This document shows positions 1 to 5,924 of a stretch of 7,157 nt of DNA, one piece after another (the stretch's first letter is position 1; every line of letters begins with the position of its first letter). Under the pieces are notes generated by a model, which did not search any database, was not told the origin of the DNA, and saw only the letters and a program-made list of their open reading frames with translations. A program made the position numbers and the translations under genes. The DNA is from Betaproteobacteria bacterium. GTDB taxonomy: Bacteria > Pseudomonadota > Gammaproteobacteria > Burkholderiales > SG8-41. Location of the stretch: positions 1 through 7,157 of the forward strand of contig JANXRI010000243.1 in NCBI GenBank assembly GCA_025353085.1, given 5' to 3'.

Positions 1-996
1 TGGACACACCTGCGTGACACGGCAGGGATAAACCGCGCTATCGCGAAGGAATGGCTTGCAGTCGCAGCAGGGCTATCGTTGTTTTATCTCGTGTGCCACT
101 TCGCCGTTATGGTCAGGGCGGATGCCGCTGCGATTAACCTCGATCAAGTCCAGCAAATATCGATTAGTTCTTATCTGTGTGCGCTGTACATTTTCGCCAT
201 GTGCGCTTTTTTTGCGTTGCTCGCGTGCCGTCAAGCGACGCCGGATCCAAGCGCATCACGTCATGTGACCGCTCCTCGATTTTCGGCAATGGTCTTGGCG
301 GGGCTTGTGTTCTTGATTGCAGCTGTTGAATGGCGAGCAACGCTGGCCGACGTCGCGTCCGCGCTTTCCCACCGCACAGTTGCGAGGCAACCGGAGCTGA
401 GCGAGCAACTGGTCGAAGTTGCAATCCGCACGATGCCGTACGAGCGCTACTACCAGCGGCAATTGATATTCAATTTGCTCGGACGGGCGGTCGCCGATAT
501 CCGACAGCTCGGCACGGCGCCGGAGCGCCATTCAGCAGTCAGGCGAAACCTGGCACTGGCCGAACGGCAGGCGCGCGAAACGCTCACGCAGTTTCCGCGC
601 GATCCGTGGTCAGTGGTGGCACTCGCCAATGTCCTGCAAGTGCGAGGGCTGAGTTTCTTACGCCCGGCGGACCCGGTTGCCGGAGAAGCAGCTGCAAAGG
701 AGTCAAACGAGCTCTTTTCAGTGGCCCATCGTATGTTTCCGGCGCAACCATTGCTGTTGCGCAACTGGGCGCAGCTCAAGTTCGACCAGGGCGACGTGCA
801 GGGCGCGTTTGCGTTGCTTGACGTGATGGAAAAACTGATACCAAACGAACTCGATGCCTATTCCGAACGGATCATAATGGCGGCCGAAGTGTCTGATTCA
901 CATGTCATCTCGTCCGTTCTTGCGCGAGCCCGCCCGCTGTTGGAAGCCCGCCTTTACAACGTATTGTTGAACGTTGCAAAAGCGCAACAAAAGTAG
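1..996 (+). CDS. C-terminal part of an O-antigen ligase/polymerase-like membrane protein with TPR-like tail (5' partial)
   Basis: The reading frame is open from base 1, so the gene begins left of the window; 331 codons are visible. Three hydrophobic segments lie at visible codons about 18-38, 57-76 and 94-110. They are followed by a soluble, helical, Ala/Leu/Arg-rich region (about 130-331) with TPR-like spacing, for example 'ALANVLQVRG' and 'RNWAQLKFDQGD'. This order, a last membrane span followed by a helical-repeat tail, is typical of Wzy_C/O-antigen-ligase family proteins, which move lipid-linked glycans to lipid A core or to protein (PglL/TfpO type). By analogy the tail would be periplasmic. 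The ligase core motif lies outside the window, so the assignment rests on the tail alone. TTG (79) and other internal start codons are not needed, because the frame continues upstream. It could instead be another TPR membrane protein. Confidence 0.6.
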   Translation, partial: WTHLRDTAGINRAIAKEWLAVAAGLSLFYLVCHFAVMVRADAAAINLDQVQQISISSYLCALYIFAMCAFFALLACRQATPDPSASRHVTAPRFSAMVLAGLVFLIAAVEWRATLADVASALSHRTVARQPELSEQLVEVAIRTMPYERYYQRQLIFNLLGRAVADIRQLGTAPERHSAVRRNLALAERQARETLTQFPRDPWSVVALANVLQVRGLSFLRPADPVAGEAAAKESNELFSVAHRMFPAQPLLLRNWAQLKFDQGDVQGAFALLDVMEKLIPNELDAYSERIIMAAEVSDSHVISSVLARARPLLEARLYNVLLNVAKAQQK

Positions 997-1025
997 CGGA
1001 TAGTGGAGTCCATCGTGCTCTTCGC

Positions 1026-1054
1026 ATGAAAGCTCCAGCCGCAGTTGGTATACT
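1026..1054 (+). promoter_or_regulatory. Candidate sigma-70 promoter for the beta-barrel gene
   Basis: A -35-like ATGAAA (1026-1031, 4 of 6 to consensus) is followed after 17 nt by TATACT (1049-1054, 5 of 6 to TATAAT). Transcription would start near 1061, giving a leader of about 90 nt before the ATG at 1150. The -10 box falls in the centre of a perfect inverted repeat (1042-1062), an arrangement expected for a repressor operator. This is motif matching only. Confidence 0.4.
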
Positions 1055-1062
1055 TCCAACTG
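1042..1062. repeat. Perfect 7-bp inverted repeat around the putative -10 box
   Basis: CAGTTGG (1042-1048) and CCAACTG (1056-1062) are exact reverse complements separated by 7 nt (TATACTT). There is no T-run after it on either strand, so it does not look like an intrinsic terminator for the upstream gene. A 21-bp dyad overlapping a -10 element suggests a dimeric regulator's operator, which is inference. Confidence 0.5.
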
Positions 1063-1085
1063 AATGAAGGTTAAACAAAAGCGTG

Positions 1086-1105
1086 ATAATCAAACGGTTG
1101 ATTAT
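1086..1105. repeat. Perfect 8-bp AT-rich inverted repeat in the barrel gene leader
   Basis: ATAATCAA (1086-1093) and TTGATTAT (1098-1105) are exact reverse complements around a 4-nt centre, ACGG. It lies 44 bp upstream of the start codon at 1150. As DNA it resembles an operator for a dimeric regulator; as RNA it could form a weak tetraloop hairpin in the leader. No U-run follows, so termination is unlikely. Confidence 0.5.
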
Positions 1106-1149
1106 TTGCTTAATTCCGAACAAATAAACTCGGCTTAGGGGAACACGAG

Positions 1150-2178
1150 ATGCGATTAATAAAAATCAACACCGCGCTTCATGCGGTTGTTCTCCTGCTG
1201 GGGGCGGGGCTCACGGGTGTTGCTTCGGCGACCACTGTCAGCGCCACCGACCAGCCTGGCACCGTCACCAATTTGATCACGACCACCGGGTTGAACACCG
1301 CTAACATCGTTGGCGGCACGGTCGCGGGTTTTGCGGCGGGCGATGCGAACTTCGCCGGAAACAACACCGTAAAGAGATTTGCGCTGTCGGGTCAAGGCAC
1401 AGGGGCGGCCGGCGCCCCCGGCGGCAAATCATGGAACGCGTGGACCGCATACTCGCACAGCAATATCGGCTACAACTTCTCACCGTTGCAATCGAGCGGA
1501 GACGTCAATGTATATCTCGTCGGCGTCGATTACACTTTCGGCAACAACATGATTTTCGGCGTGGCCACCGCCGTTGATCGCACCAATGTCGATCTCAGTT
1601 TTTCCGGCGGCAAACTCAACGGACGTGGCGTGACGGTTTCGCCGTACCTCGGCATTCCGATCAACAAGAATCTGGCGTTCGACGCGTCAGTTGGTGTCGG
1701 CCGTACGAATCTTGATACGACGACCGCAGGCGTTTCCGGCTCGACCAGGGACAACCGTGCGCTCGGCACGCTTGGCCTCACTTATCGGGAAGTGATCGGC
1801 GCGTGGAGTCTAAGCGGTCGCGGCGCCTTCCTCGCCGTGCGCGACAAACTCGGCGCCTACACATTGACCAACGGCACGCTTGTTCCCGACGGAACCGTGA
1901 ACATTTCGCAGGTACGCCTGATTGGACAGGTCGCTTACACGACAGGCAATTTCACGCCCTACGCCTCGTTGAGTTATATCAACGACCTCCATCGTCCCGA
2001 TCAGGCGCCGGTTGCCGGCATATCGGCCGCGAACGACAAGGACGCGTGGACCCCGGCGATTGGCGTGCGCTTCAGGGCCGATAATTCGCTCTACGGCAGC
2101 GTCCAGTATTCGAGCGAACGGGGCCGCTCCGAAGTTAAGAATAACCAGCTATTGTTAAATGTCGGGATTCGTTTCTAA
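1150..2178 (+). CDS. Autotransporter-type outer-membrane beta-barrel protein with very short N-terminal region
   Basis: 342 aa. The ATG is preceded by AGGGGAA at 1137-1143, a good ribosome site 6 nt upstream. Residues 1-27 form a Sec signal peptide (basic start, Leu/Val/Ala core, AxA site 'ASA' before Thr28). Residues 28-92 are a Gly/Thr/Ala/Asn-rich low-complexity stretch. From about Lys93 to the end there are about 250 residues of alternating polar/hydrophobic strands with aromatic girdle positions, ending in 'LLLNVGIRF'. The terminal Phe is the usual BAM recognition signal. The size fits a 12-strand autotransporter beta-domain (PF03797 type). There is no real passenger: classical autotransporters carry hundreds of passenger residues. 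It may therefore be a stand-alone barrel, for example a porin-like or adhesin-like protein. Family assignment is from pattern recognition; function is unknown. Confidence 0.78.
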   Translation: MRLIKINTALHAVVLLLGAGLTGVASATTVSATDQPGTVTNLITTTGLNTANIVGGTVAGFAAGDANFAGNNTVKRFALSGQGTGAAGAPGGKSWNAWTAYSHSNIGYNFSPLQSSGDVNVYLVGVDYTFGNNMIFGVATAVDRTNVDLSFSGGKLNGRGVTVSPYLGIPINKNLAFDASVGVGRTNLDTTTAGVSGSTRDNRALGTLGLTYREVIGAWSLSGRGAFLAVRDKLGAYTLTNGTLVPDGTVNISQVRLIGQVAYTTGNFTPYASLSYINDLHRPDQAPVAGISAANDKDAWTPAIGVRFRADNSLYGSVQYSSERGRSEVKNNQLLLNVGIRF

Positions 2179-2179
2179 A

Positions 2180-2197
2180 GCCGGCCCACGCGCCGGC
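2180..2197 (+). other. GC-only hairpin just after the barrel gene
   Basis: GCCGGC (2180-2185) is repeated at 2192-2197. The sequence is self-complementary, so the two copies can pair around a 6-nt loop two bases after the TAA. No T-run follows, so it is not a classical intrinsic terminator. It could protect the 3' end or slow polymerase ahead of the larger hairpin at 2232-2277. Confidence 0.3.
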
Positions 2198-2228
2198 GCA
2201 TGGTCGTCGGCGAGATAGATAGCAACCA

Positions 2229-3056
2229 ATGAAACTGCCGCGCCGCTGGATTATGTCCAGCACGGCAGTTTTGTTTTGTACCGCTTGCACCGTACTTCAA
2301 TCGCCGTCCGAGCATGCGCGCAGCTTGGCCGACACCGCGGGTTTTCGGCCGTTTGAAGTTGCGGACGCGAGAGTGCGTGCCTTTGCTAAGCCCGCGCCTG
2401 GCAGGGCAACGGATCGGGTAACAGTCTATGTCGAGAGCGACGGCGCGCCGTGGCGCTTCACCGACGAGCCGCCACAAGACCCGACTCCCATAAGACCGCT
2501 GGTAATGCACATGGCGATTGCCGACCCGTCGCTGGCGGTCGTCTATCTTGGACGCCCGTGTCAGTATCTAGGCGTGTTAGAACTTGCCAATTGTGACCCG
2601 GCACTCTGGATGCGCGGCCGCTTCAGTCATGAGGCGGTGACGGTCATGAATGAAGCAGTTGATCAAGCCAAACAAATGTATGGCGCAAGCGCGGTCGATC
2701 TGGTCGGATACTCGGGCGGTGGCGCGATGGCAGCGCTGATCGCGGAACGCCGCAACGATGTCAAATGTCTGGTCACTATAGCGGCGCCGCTCGACACTTC
2801 CGCATGGACCGACGCATTGCGCGTGTCACGTCTCGACCTGTCATTAAACCCCGCGGAGGCGGCCGAGAAACTGCGCAGTGTCCACCAAACGCATTTTATG
2901 GGCGGCCGTGACAAGATAGTCCCGGCGTTGACTTCAAAACGATTTCTTGAGCGCGTGACCGGCGCTACGGTTATCAACAGAGAAAGTTATGACCATCGCT
3001 GTTGCTGGAACGAAGAATGGAAAAATCTGCGACGCCTGTCCTGCCTTGCGCAATAG
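2229..3056 (+). CDS. Putative lipoprotein with alpha/beta-hydrolase fold
   Basis: 275 aa. The N-terminus has a basic n-region ('MKLPRRW'), a hydrophobic core and 'FCTAC', an imperfect lipobox with Cys20 as the likely lipidated residue, so the protein is probably membrane-anchored in the envelope. The nucleophile elbow is 'GYSGGG' with Ser162. A plausible triad is completed by Asp228 in 'GGRDKIVP' and His256 in 'YDHRCCW'. Order and spacing fit the alpha/beta-hydrolase fold (serine esterase, lipase or acyltransferase). The substrate cannot be told. Extra cysteines (110, 121, 258, 259) may form disulfides, in keeping with export. The ATG at 2229 gives the best signal peptide but has only a weak upstream ribosome site. 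An ATG at 2253 (Met9) is possible but would lose the basic n-region. The gene starts 50 bp after the barrel stop and its first 14 codons lie in a terminator-like hairpin. Confidence 0.72.
   Translation: MKLPRRWIMSSTAVLFCTACTVLQSPSEHARSLADTAGFRPFEVADARVRAFAKPAPGRATDRVTVYVESDGAPWRFTDEPPQDPTPIRPLVMHMAIADPSLAVVYLGRPCQYLGVLELANCDPALWMRGRFSHEAVTVMNEAVDQAKQMYGASAVDLVGYSGGGAMAALIAERRNDVKCLVTIAAPLDTSAWTDALRVSRLDLSLNPAEAAEKLRSVHQTHFMGGRDKIVPALTSKRFLERVTGATVINRESYDHRCCWNEEWKNLRRLSCLAQ
2232..2277 (+). terminator. Terminator-like hairpin covering the start of the hydrolase gene
   Basis: Outer stem: AAACTGCCG (2232-2240) pairs perfectly with CGGCAGTTT (2263-2271). Inner stem: GCTGGA (2245-2250) pairs with TCCAGC (2256-2261) around loop TTATG (2251-2255). 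An asymmetric internal loop (CGCC against A) separates the two. TTTTGTTTT (2269-2277) overlaps and follows the descending arm. Fifteen base pairs plus a T-rich tail is what an intrinsic terminator looks like, and it would suit the barrel gene ending at 2178. Yet it overlaps the first codons of the hydrolase gene and could instead act as an attenuator or translation block. Confidence 0.55.
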
Positions 3057-3095
3057 CTTTGTCAGCGCCATGGCGGGCGGCTGGCTCGCGGACGA

Positions 3096-3794
3096 TCAGC
3101 GAAACATCATCGGCATCGGCACCGTGATCGACTGAATCAAGGCGTCGAGCCCGCCGCCAGATTGCAGGAATATCGGCGTCTCGTTCAGAATCTGCAGCGG
3201 CTCTTCGCCCGGCTTGGGCTTGTCCGGCGCGAAGGCGGTTTGATTCTTTTTGACATCGAGATTCCGGTCGAGCTGAGTGAGCCGGATATTGGTCGCGCCG
3301 TCGTGCACCAGATCGTATACGCCGGCGCGCGCGTCAGCCGTATCTTCAGGAATTACCGCCACTTCGAAATCGGTGCCCCGCACGCCGATGGTCGCCGTAA
3401 GAGTGTTCACGCGAACGTTGGCCGGCCGTCGTTTCCCGATCAGCCCCGTGACCATACGAACGGTACCGCGCAGCAAGGTTACGATTGACGAATCGCCGGG
3501 CGCCTTCTCGTACTTGTATTCAGTGAATTGAAACCGCGTATTCGGGCGCACCAGGACAGTTGAATCATCGGCCATCTTGACCAGCGTCTCGCTTTTCGCC
3601 TCGGTCACGATGGTATCGCCGGACATTATTTTTTCCCTCGGCCCGGCCAGGCGCACGAGATCATCGGCACCGATAATCGTCACCTTACCCGTGATTTGCT
3701 GAACGGTTCCCGCGTCGGCGGCGAACAAAGCCGAAGCGAACGCAGCTAGCAGCAGCGTCGAGATGAATTTCTTTACAAAGTTTTGCGTAGTCAT
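3096..3794 (-). CDS. Exported FecR-domain protein
   Basis: 232 aa. The start is fixed by a strong ribosome site (AAGGGAG within 3803-3809 on the minus strand). Residues 1-25 form a Sec signal peptide ending 'ALFA' before Ala26. The mature protein begins with 'AGTVQQITGKVTI', the usual opening of FecR domains (PF04773). It continues with 'MSGDTIVTEAKSE', 'DDSTVLVRPNTRF', 'LLRGTVRMVTG' and 'TLTATIGVRGTDFEV', all recognisable FecR landmarks, to about residue 165. The remaining tail is polar and ends without a membrane anchor. Classical FecR proteins are inner-membrane anti-sigma regulators; this one lacks the N-terminal anti-sigma part and no FecI sigma factor is nearby. It is therefore more likely a periplasmic structural or binding protein using the FecR fold. 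It converges on the hydrolase gene with a 39-bp gap and no clear intrinsic terminator between them. Confidence 0.82.
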   Translation of the reverse strand: MTTQNFVKKFISTLLLAAFASALFAADAGTVQQITGKVTIIGADDLVRLAGPREKIMSGDTIVTEAKSETLVKMADDSTVLVRPNTRFQFTEYKYEKAPGDSSIVTLLRGTVRMVTGLIGKRRPANVRVNTLTATIGVRGTDFEVAVIPEDTADARAGVYDLVHDGATNIRLTQLDRNLDVKKNQTAFAPDKPKPGEEPLQILNETPIFLQSGGGLDALIQSITVPMPMMFR

Positions 3795-3827
3795 AGCAGA
3801 TTCTCCCTTACTCGCGATCTATGAATA

Positions 3828-3856
3828 TTTTTACCCTGCCCAGCTTCGCATGTTAA
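3828..3856 (-). promoter_or_regulatory. Candidate sigma-70 promoter for the FecR-domain gene
   Basis: On the minus strand TTAACA (complement of 3851-3856; 5 of 6 to TTGACA) is followed after 17 nt by TAAAAA (complement of 3828-3833; 4 of 6). The predicted start of transcription is near 3821, about 27 nt before the ATG at 3794. That leaves room for the ribosome site. A terminator for the preceding amidohydrolase (3932-3965) supports independent transcription. Confidence 0.45.
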
Positions 3857-3931
3857 CCGCTCCCGTCCGTGAAAACTGCGCACTGAGGCCTTGAAATGTC
3901 GATCGGTTCGCACTACCGCTGACGATTAGAT

Positions 3932-3965
3932 TAAAAAGCCAGTAACAGTGCACGGTTGTAACCGG
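3932..3965 (-). terminator. Intrinsic terminator downstream of the amidohydrolase gene
   Basis: On the minus strand CCGGTTACA (complement of 3957-3965) pairs with TGTTACTGG (complement of 3939-3947), with one G-T wobble and one T-T mismatch, around a 9-nt loop. A C and a run of five T (complement of 3933-3937) follow. It begins 33 bp after the stop at 3998, as expected for the end of that transcript, and separates it from the FecR gene on the same strand. Confidence 0.6.
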
Positions 3966-3997
3966 GATTGTCATCGCCCTCGCACCGCAGGCGCGGC

Positions 3998-5002
3998 TCA
4001 GCAATCTTCTCCGAGCAACGCGAGCGCATTCAGCCCGAGCACGCGCTCGCGGTTTGCGCTGCCAAGGCCGGATACCGTGTCCAGCCTGGCGAGCGGCTTT
4101 TCCTCGCCCATGTCGAACGGCGCATCCGTGCCCAGCATCACCCGGTCAGCACCGACCTGTTCGATTAAAAATGCCAGTGCCTTGTCATCGTGCGTCAGCG
4201 CATCAAAGTGAAACCGGCGCAGGAGGTCGCGCGGTGACGACGCCTTATTCACGTGCGGCTCCTTGCGCACAGCGTAGCCGTGAGCGAGACGTCCGATCTG
4301 GTACGGCAGATAGCCGCCCCCATGGACGAGCACAATGTTAAGCCCCGGCAACTCGTCGAGCGCGCCGCTGAACATCAGGTGCGCAGCCATGGTCACCGTA
4401 TCCATTGGAAACCCCACGAGATTCGAGAGATAGTAGGTGTCAAGCCCGCAGCGCTCGCCGGTGAAATGCGGATGCGTGAAAATGAAAGCCTTCAATTCCT
4501 GCGCACGCTTGAGTACCGGCCGGTAGCGTTTCTCCGCGAGCGAGTCACCCACGATCGTGCAGCCGAGTTCAATAGACCGAAAGCCATGATCTTTGACCAC
4601 GCGCTCGAGTTCCGCGATCGCCGCATCGGTATTTTGCATCGGCAGCGTCGCCATGCCGCGTAAGCGATCCGGCCGCTTCGCCACCATGTTCGCTACGCCG
4701 TCGTTAGTGACGCGTGCCGCCGTGATCGCCCGGTCCGCGTCAATGTTGTAGAAATAAATCATCGGCGTCGGCGAGATCACCGAAATGTCGAGGCCTTTTC
4801 GATCCATGCCGGCAATTTTGGCGTCGGCCTCGAAAAATTCGTCGAACAGCGGGCTCGCATGTCCATCGTCGCGCATGAGTTTCTCACCGCTGTCCGTAAT
4901 GGCGAAACGCATACCGTAGTCAAGCGGACGGGCGCGAATGAGATCGAGCATTTCGCGCGGGAACACGTGGCTGTGCACGTCGATGCGCGGGGTTTTTTCC
5001 AT
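3998..5002 (-). CDS. Amidohydrolase-2 family metal-dependent hydrolase/decarboxylase (ACMSD-like)
   Basis: 334 aa, the usual length for the family. The metal-site residues of the amidohydrolase-2/ACMSD group are all present: 'DVHSH' with His10 and His12, 'FTHPH' with His177, 'LVHGGG' with His227, and 'LGTDAPF' with Asp293. This spacing closely matches aminocarboxymuconate semialdehyde decarboxylase, where the same five residues bind Zn and activate water. Relatives decarboxylate or hydrolyse aromatic or muconate-type acids (5-carboxyvanillate, gamma-resorcylate, ACMS). No tryptophan- or aromatic-degradation gene lies beside it, so the substrate is open. No signal peptide is seen, so it is cytoplasmic. 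The start is supported by AGAGGAA (complement of 5008-5014). It appears to be a single-gene transcript, with its own promoter near 5068-5096 and a terminator at 3932-3965. Confidence 0.85.
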   Translation of the reverse strand: MEKTPRIDVHSHVFPREMLDLIRARPLDYGMRFAITDSGEKLMRDDGHASPLFDEFFEADAKIAGMDRKGLDISVISPTPMIYFYNIDADRAITAARVTNDGVANMVAKRPDRLRGMATLPMQNTDAAIAELERVVKDHGFRSIELGCTIVGDSLAEKRYRPVLKRAQELKAFIFTHPHFTGERCGLDTYYLSNLVGFPMDTVTMAAHLMFSGALDELPGLNIVLVHGGGYLPYQIGRLAHGYAVRKEPHVNKASSPRDLLRRFHFDALTHDDKALAFLIEQVGADRVMLGTDAPFDMGEEKPLARLDTVSGLGSANRERVLGLNALALLGEDC

Positions 5003-5042
5003 GCGGGTTTCCTCTGATAGTGGCGGAAAGCGTCGGGCGGTG

Positions 5043-5060
5043 CGTCCCGGTGGCGGGACG
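5043..5060. repeat. Perfect 7-bp inverted repeat at the predicted 5' end of the amidohydrolase mRNA
   Basis: CGTCCCG (5043-5049) and CGGGACG (5054-5060) are exact reverse complements with a 4-nt centre. If the minus-strand promoter at 5068-5096 is right, transcription starts near 5061 and this becomes a GC-rich stem-loop at the very 5' end of the transcript, about 40 nt upstream of the start codon. It could stabilise the mRNA or act as an operator just downstream of the promoter. Confidence 0.5.
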
Positions 5061-5067
5061 GCGCGCC

Positions 5068-5096
5068 ATTCTAGCCCGCGCGGCGCGGCATTTGAA
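5068..5096 (-). promoter_or_regulatory. Candidate sigma-70 promoter for the amidohydrolase gene
   Basis: On the minus strand TTCAAA (complement of 5091-5096; 4 of 6) is followed after 17 nt by TAGAAT (complement of 5068-5073; 5 of 6). The predicted leader is about 60 nt. Its -35 box overlaps that of the divergent lipoprotein promoter. Confidence 0.42.
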
Positions 5097-5119
5097 CCGC
5101 TTTCAGGAGTATGTATGCT
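5092..5119 (+). promoter_or_regulatory. Candidate sigma-70 promoter for the lectin-like lipoprotein gene
   Basis: TTGAAC (5092-5097; 4 of 6) is followed after 16 nt by TATGCT (5114-5119; 4 of 6). Transcription would start near 5126, about 35 nt ahead of the ATG at 5161 and upstream of the ribosome site. The match is moderate, but it is the best pair in the gap. Confidence 0.38.
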
Positions 5120-5149
5120 ACCGTCGCCTTTCGCCGTCAGAACATAACG

Positions 5150-5155
5150 AGGAGG
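5150..5155 (+). promoter_or_regulatory. Shine-Dalgarno site that fixes the lipoprotein start
   Basis: A perfect AGGAGG lies 5 nt before the ATG at 5161. It favours this start over the in-frame GTG at 5020, which would add 47 residues ahead of the signal peptide and overlap the divergent promoter region. Confidence 0.85.
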
Positions 5156-5160
5156 AACTC

Positions 5161-5832
5161 ATGTCATACCGCAAATCACGATTTGTGCTTGTCTCAACGC
5201 TCGCGCTTGTAACGTTGGGTATCAGCGGGTGCGTCGATCCGCAAAAAAATCGGATGACTTTTTTTGTCACCAGCGTCGGCAGCGATAAAGGCGCCGATCT
5301 GGGCGGCTTGGCCGGCGCGGATCGGCATTGTCAGAATCTCGCTAAGGCAGTCGGCGCGGGCAATCGCAACTGGCGCGCTTACTTGAGCACCGCCTCAACT
5401 GCAACGACGCCGGGCATTAACGCCATCGACCGCATTGGCCGCGGTCCATGGCAAAACGCGAAAGGCGTGGTAATCGCAACGGACATCGAAAACCTGCATG
5501 GCGCCAACAACGTAACCAAGCAGACCAATCTGACCGAGAAAGGCGCGGTCGTGAACGGGCGCGGCGACACGCCCAATACACACGACGTTCTGACCGGCTC
5601 GCAACGCAACGGTCTTGCTTTTCCGGCGGGCTCCGATCTGACCTGCGGCAATTACACCAAGAGCGGCGCGGACGGCGCGGTACAAATGGGGCACAGCGAC
5701 CGTCAGGGATTAACCGATGATGATGTCGCGCGCTCGTGGAATTCGTCCCATGCTTCGCGCGGTGGTTGCAGCCAGCCGGCGCTCGTCAGCACCGGGGGTG
5801 CGGGACTCTTTTACTGTTTTGCGACCAATTAG
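5161..5832 (+). CDS. Lectin-like (DUF1554-type) lipoprotein
   Basis: 223 aa. Residues 1-23 form a lipoprotein signal peptide (basic 'MSYRKSR', hydrophobic core) with lipobox 'ISGC', so Cys24 is the predicted lipidated residue. The mature part starts 'MTFFVTSVGSDKGADLGGL' and 'AGADRHCQ', then 'NWRAYLST'. This is the characteristic opening of small bacterial proteins annotated as lectins or DUF1554 (PF07588), which resemble the C-type lectin/endostatin-like fold. Four further cysteines (57, 162, 203, 219) are placed to form two disulfides, probably 57-219 and 162-203, as in that fold. The C-terminal part 'ARSWNSSHASRGG' to 'GLFYCFA' is also typical. The likely role is an envelope- or surface-exposed binding protein; the ligand is unknown. 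It is a monocistronic unit, with its own ribosome site and a strong terminator 17 bp after the stop. Confidence 0.78.
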   Translation: MSYRKSRFVLVSTLALVTLGISGCVDPQKNRMTFFVTSVGSDKGADLGGLAGADRHCQNLAKAVGAGNRNWRAYLSTASTATTPGINAIDRIGRGPWQNAKGVVIATDIENLHGANNVTKQTNLTEKGAVVNGRGDTPNTHDVLTGSQRNGLAFPAGSDLTCGNYTKSGADGAVQMGHSDRQGLTDDDVARSWNSSHASRGGCSQPALVSTGGAGLFYCFATN

Positions 5833-5849
5833 TCGGCGGTGAGTTGAAG

Positions 5850-5878
5850 AAAACGGGGCTCGCCGGCTCCGTTTTTTT
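5850..5878 (+). terminator. Intrinsic terminator after the lipoprotein gene, possibly bidirectional
   Basis: AAAACGG (5850-5856) pairs with CCGTTTT (5869-5875). The stem continues through a G-T pair and GC/GC (5857-5859 with 5866-5868) to a 6-nt loop. Seven T run from 5872 to 5878. Read on the minus strand, the same stem is followed by TTTTCTT, so it could also end the DUF3301/pilin transcript that stops at 5925. Confidence 0.8.
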
Positions 5879-5924
5879 GTTCGTGCAAGTAGCGTTTGAA
5901 ATCACTTGGCCAATTCGGTAGCGG

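Noticed and set aside
330..821. Plus-strand reading frame of 163 codons inside the ligase-like gene
   Set aside because: Arg/Ala/Gly-rich out-of-frame shadow; the overlapping frame gives membrane spans and TPR-like pattern, this one gives nothing recognisable.
3066..3075. 10-bp palindrome CGCCATGGCG between the convergent hydrolase and FecR genes
   Set aside because: No loop for a stable hairpin and no T-run; it is short enough to occur by chance in G+C-rich DNA.
4253..4663. Plus-strand reading frame of 136 codons opposite the amidohydrolase
   Set aside because: Complement of a gene with all catalytic motifs intact; no ribosome site and no recognisable domain.
5020..5160. N-terminal extension of the lectin-like lipoprotein from GTG 5020
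   Set aside because: It would bury the lipoprotein signal peptide and cover the divergent promoter region; the perfect AGGAGG at 5150-5155 supports the ATG at 5161.
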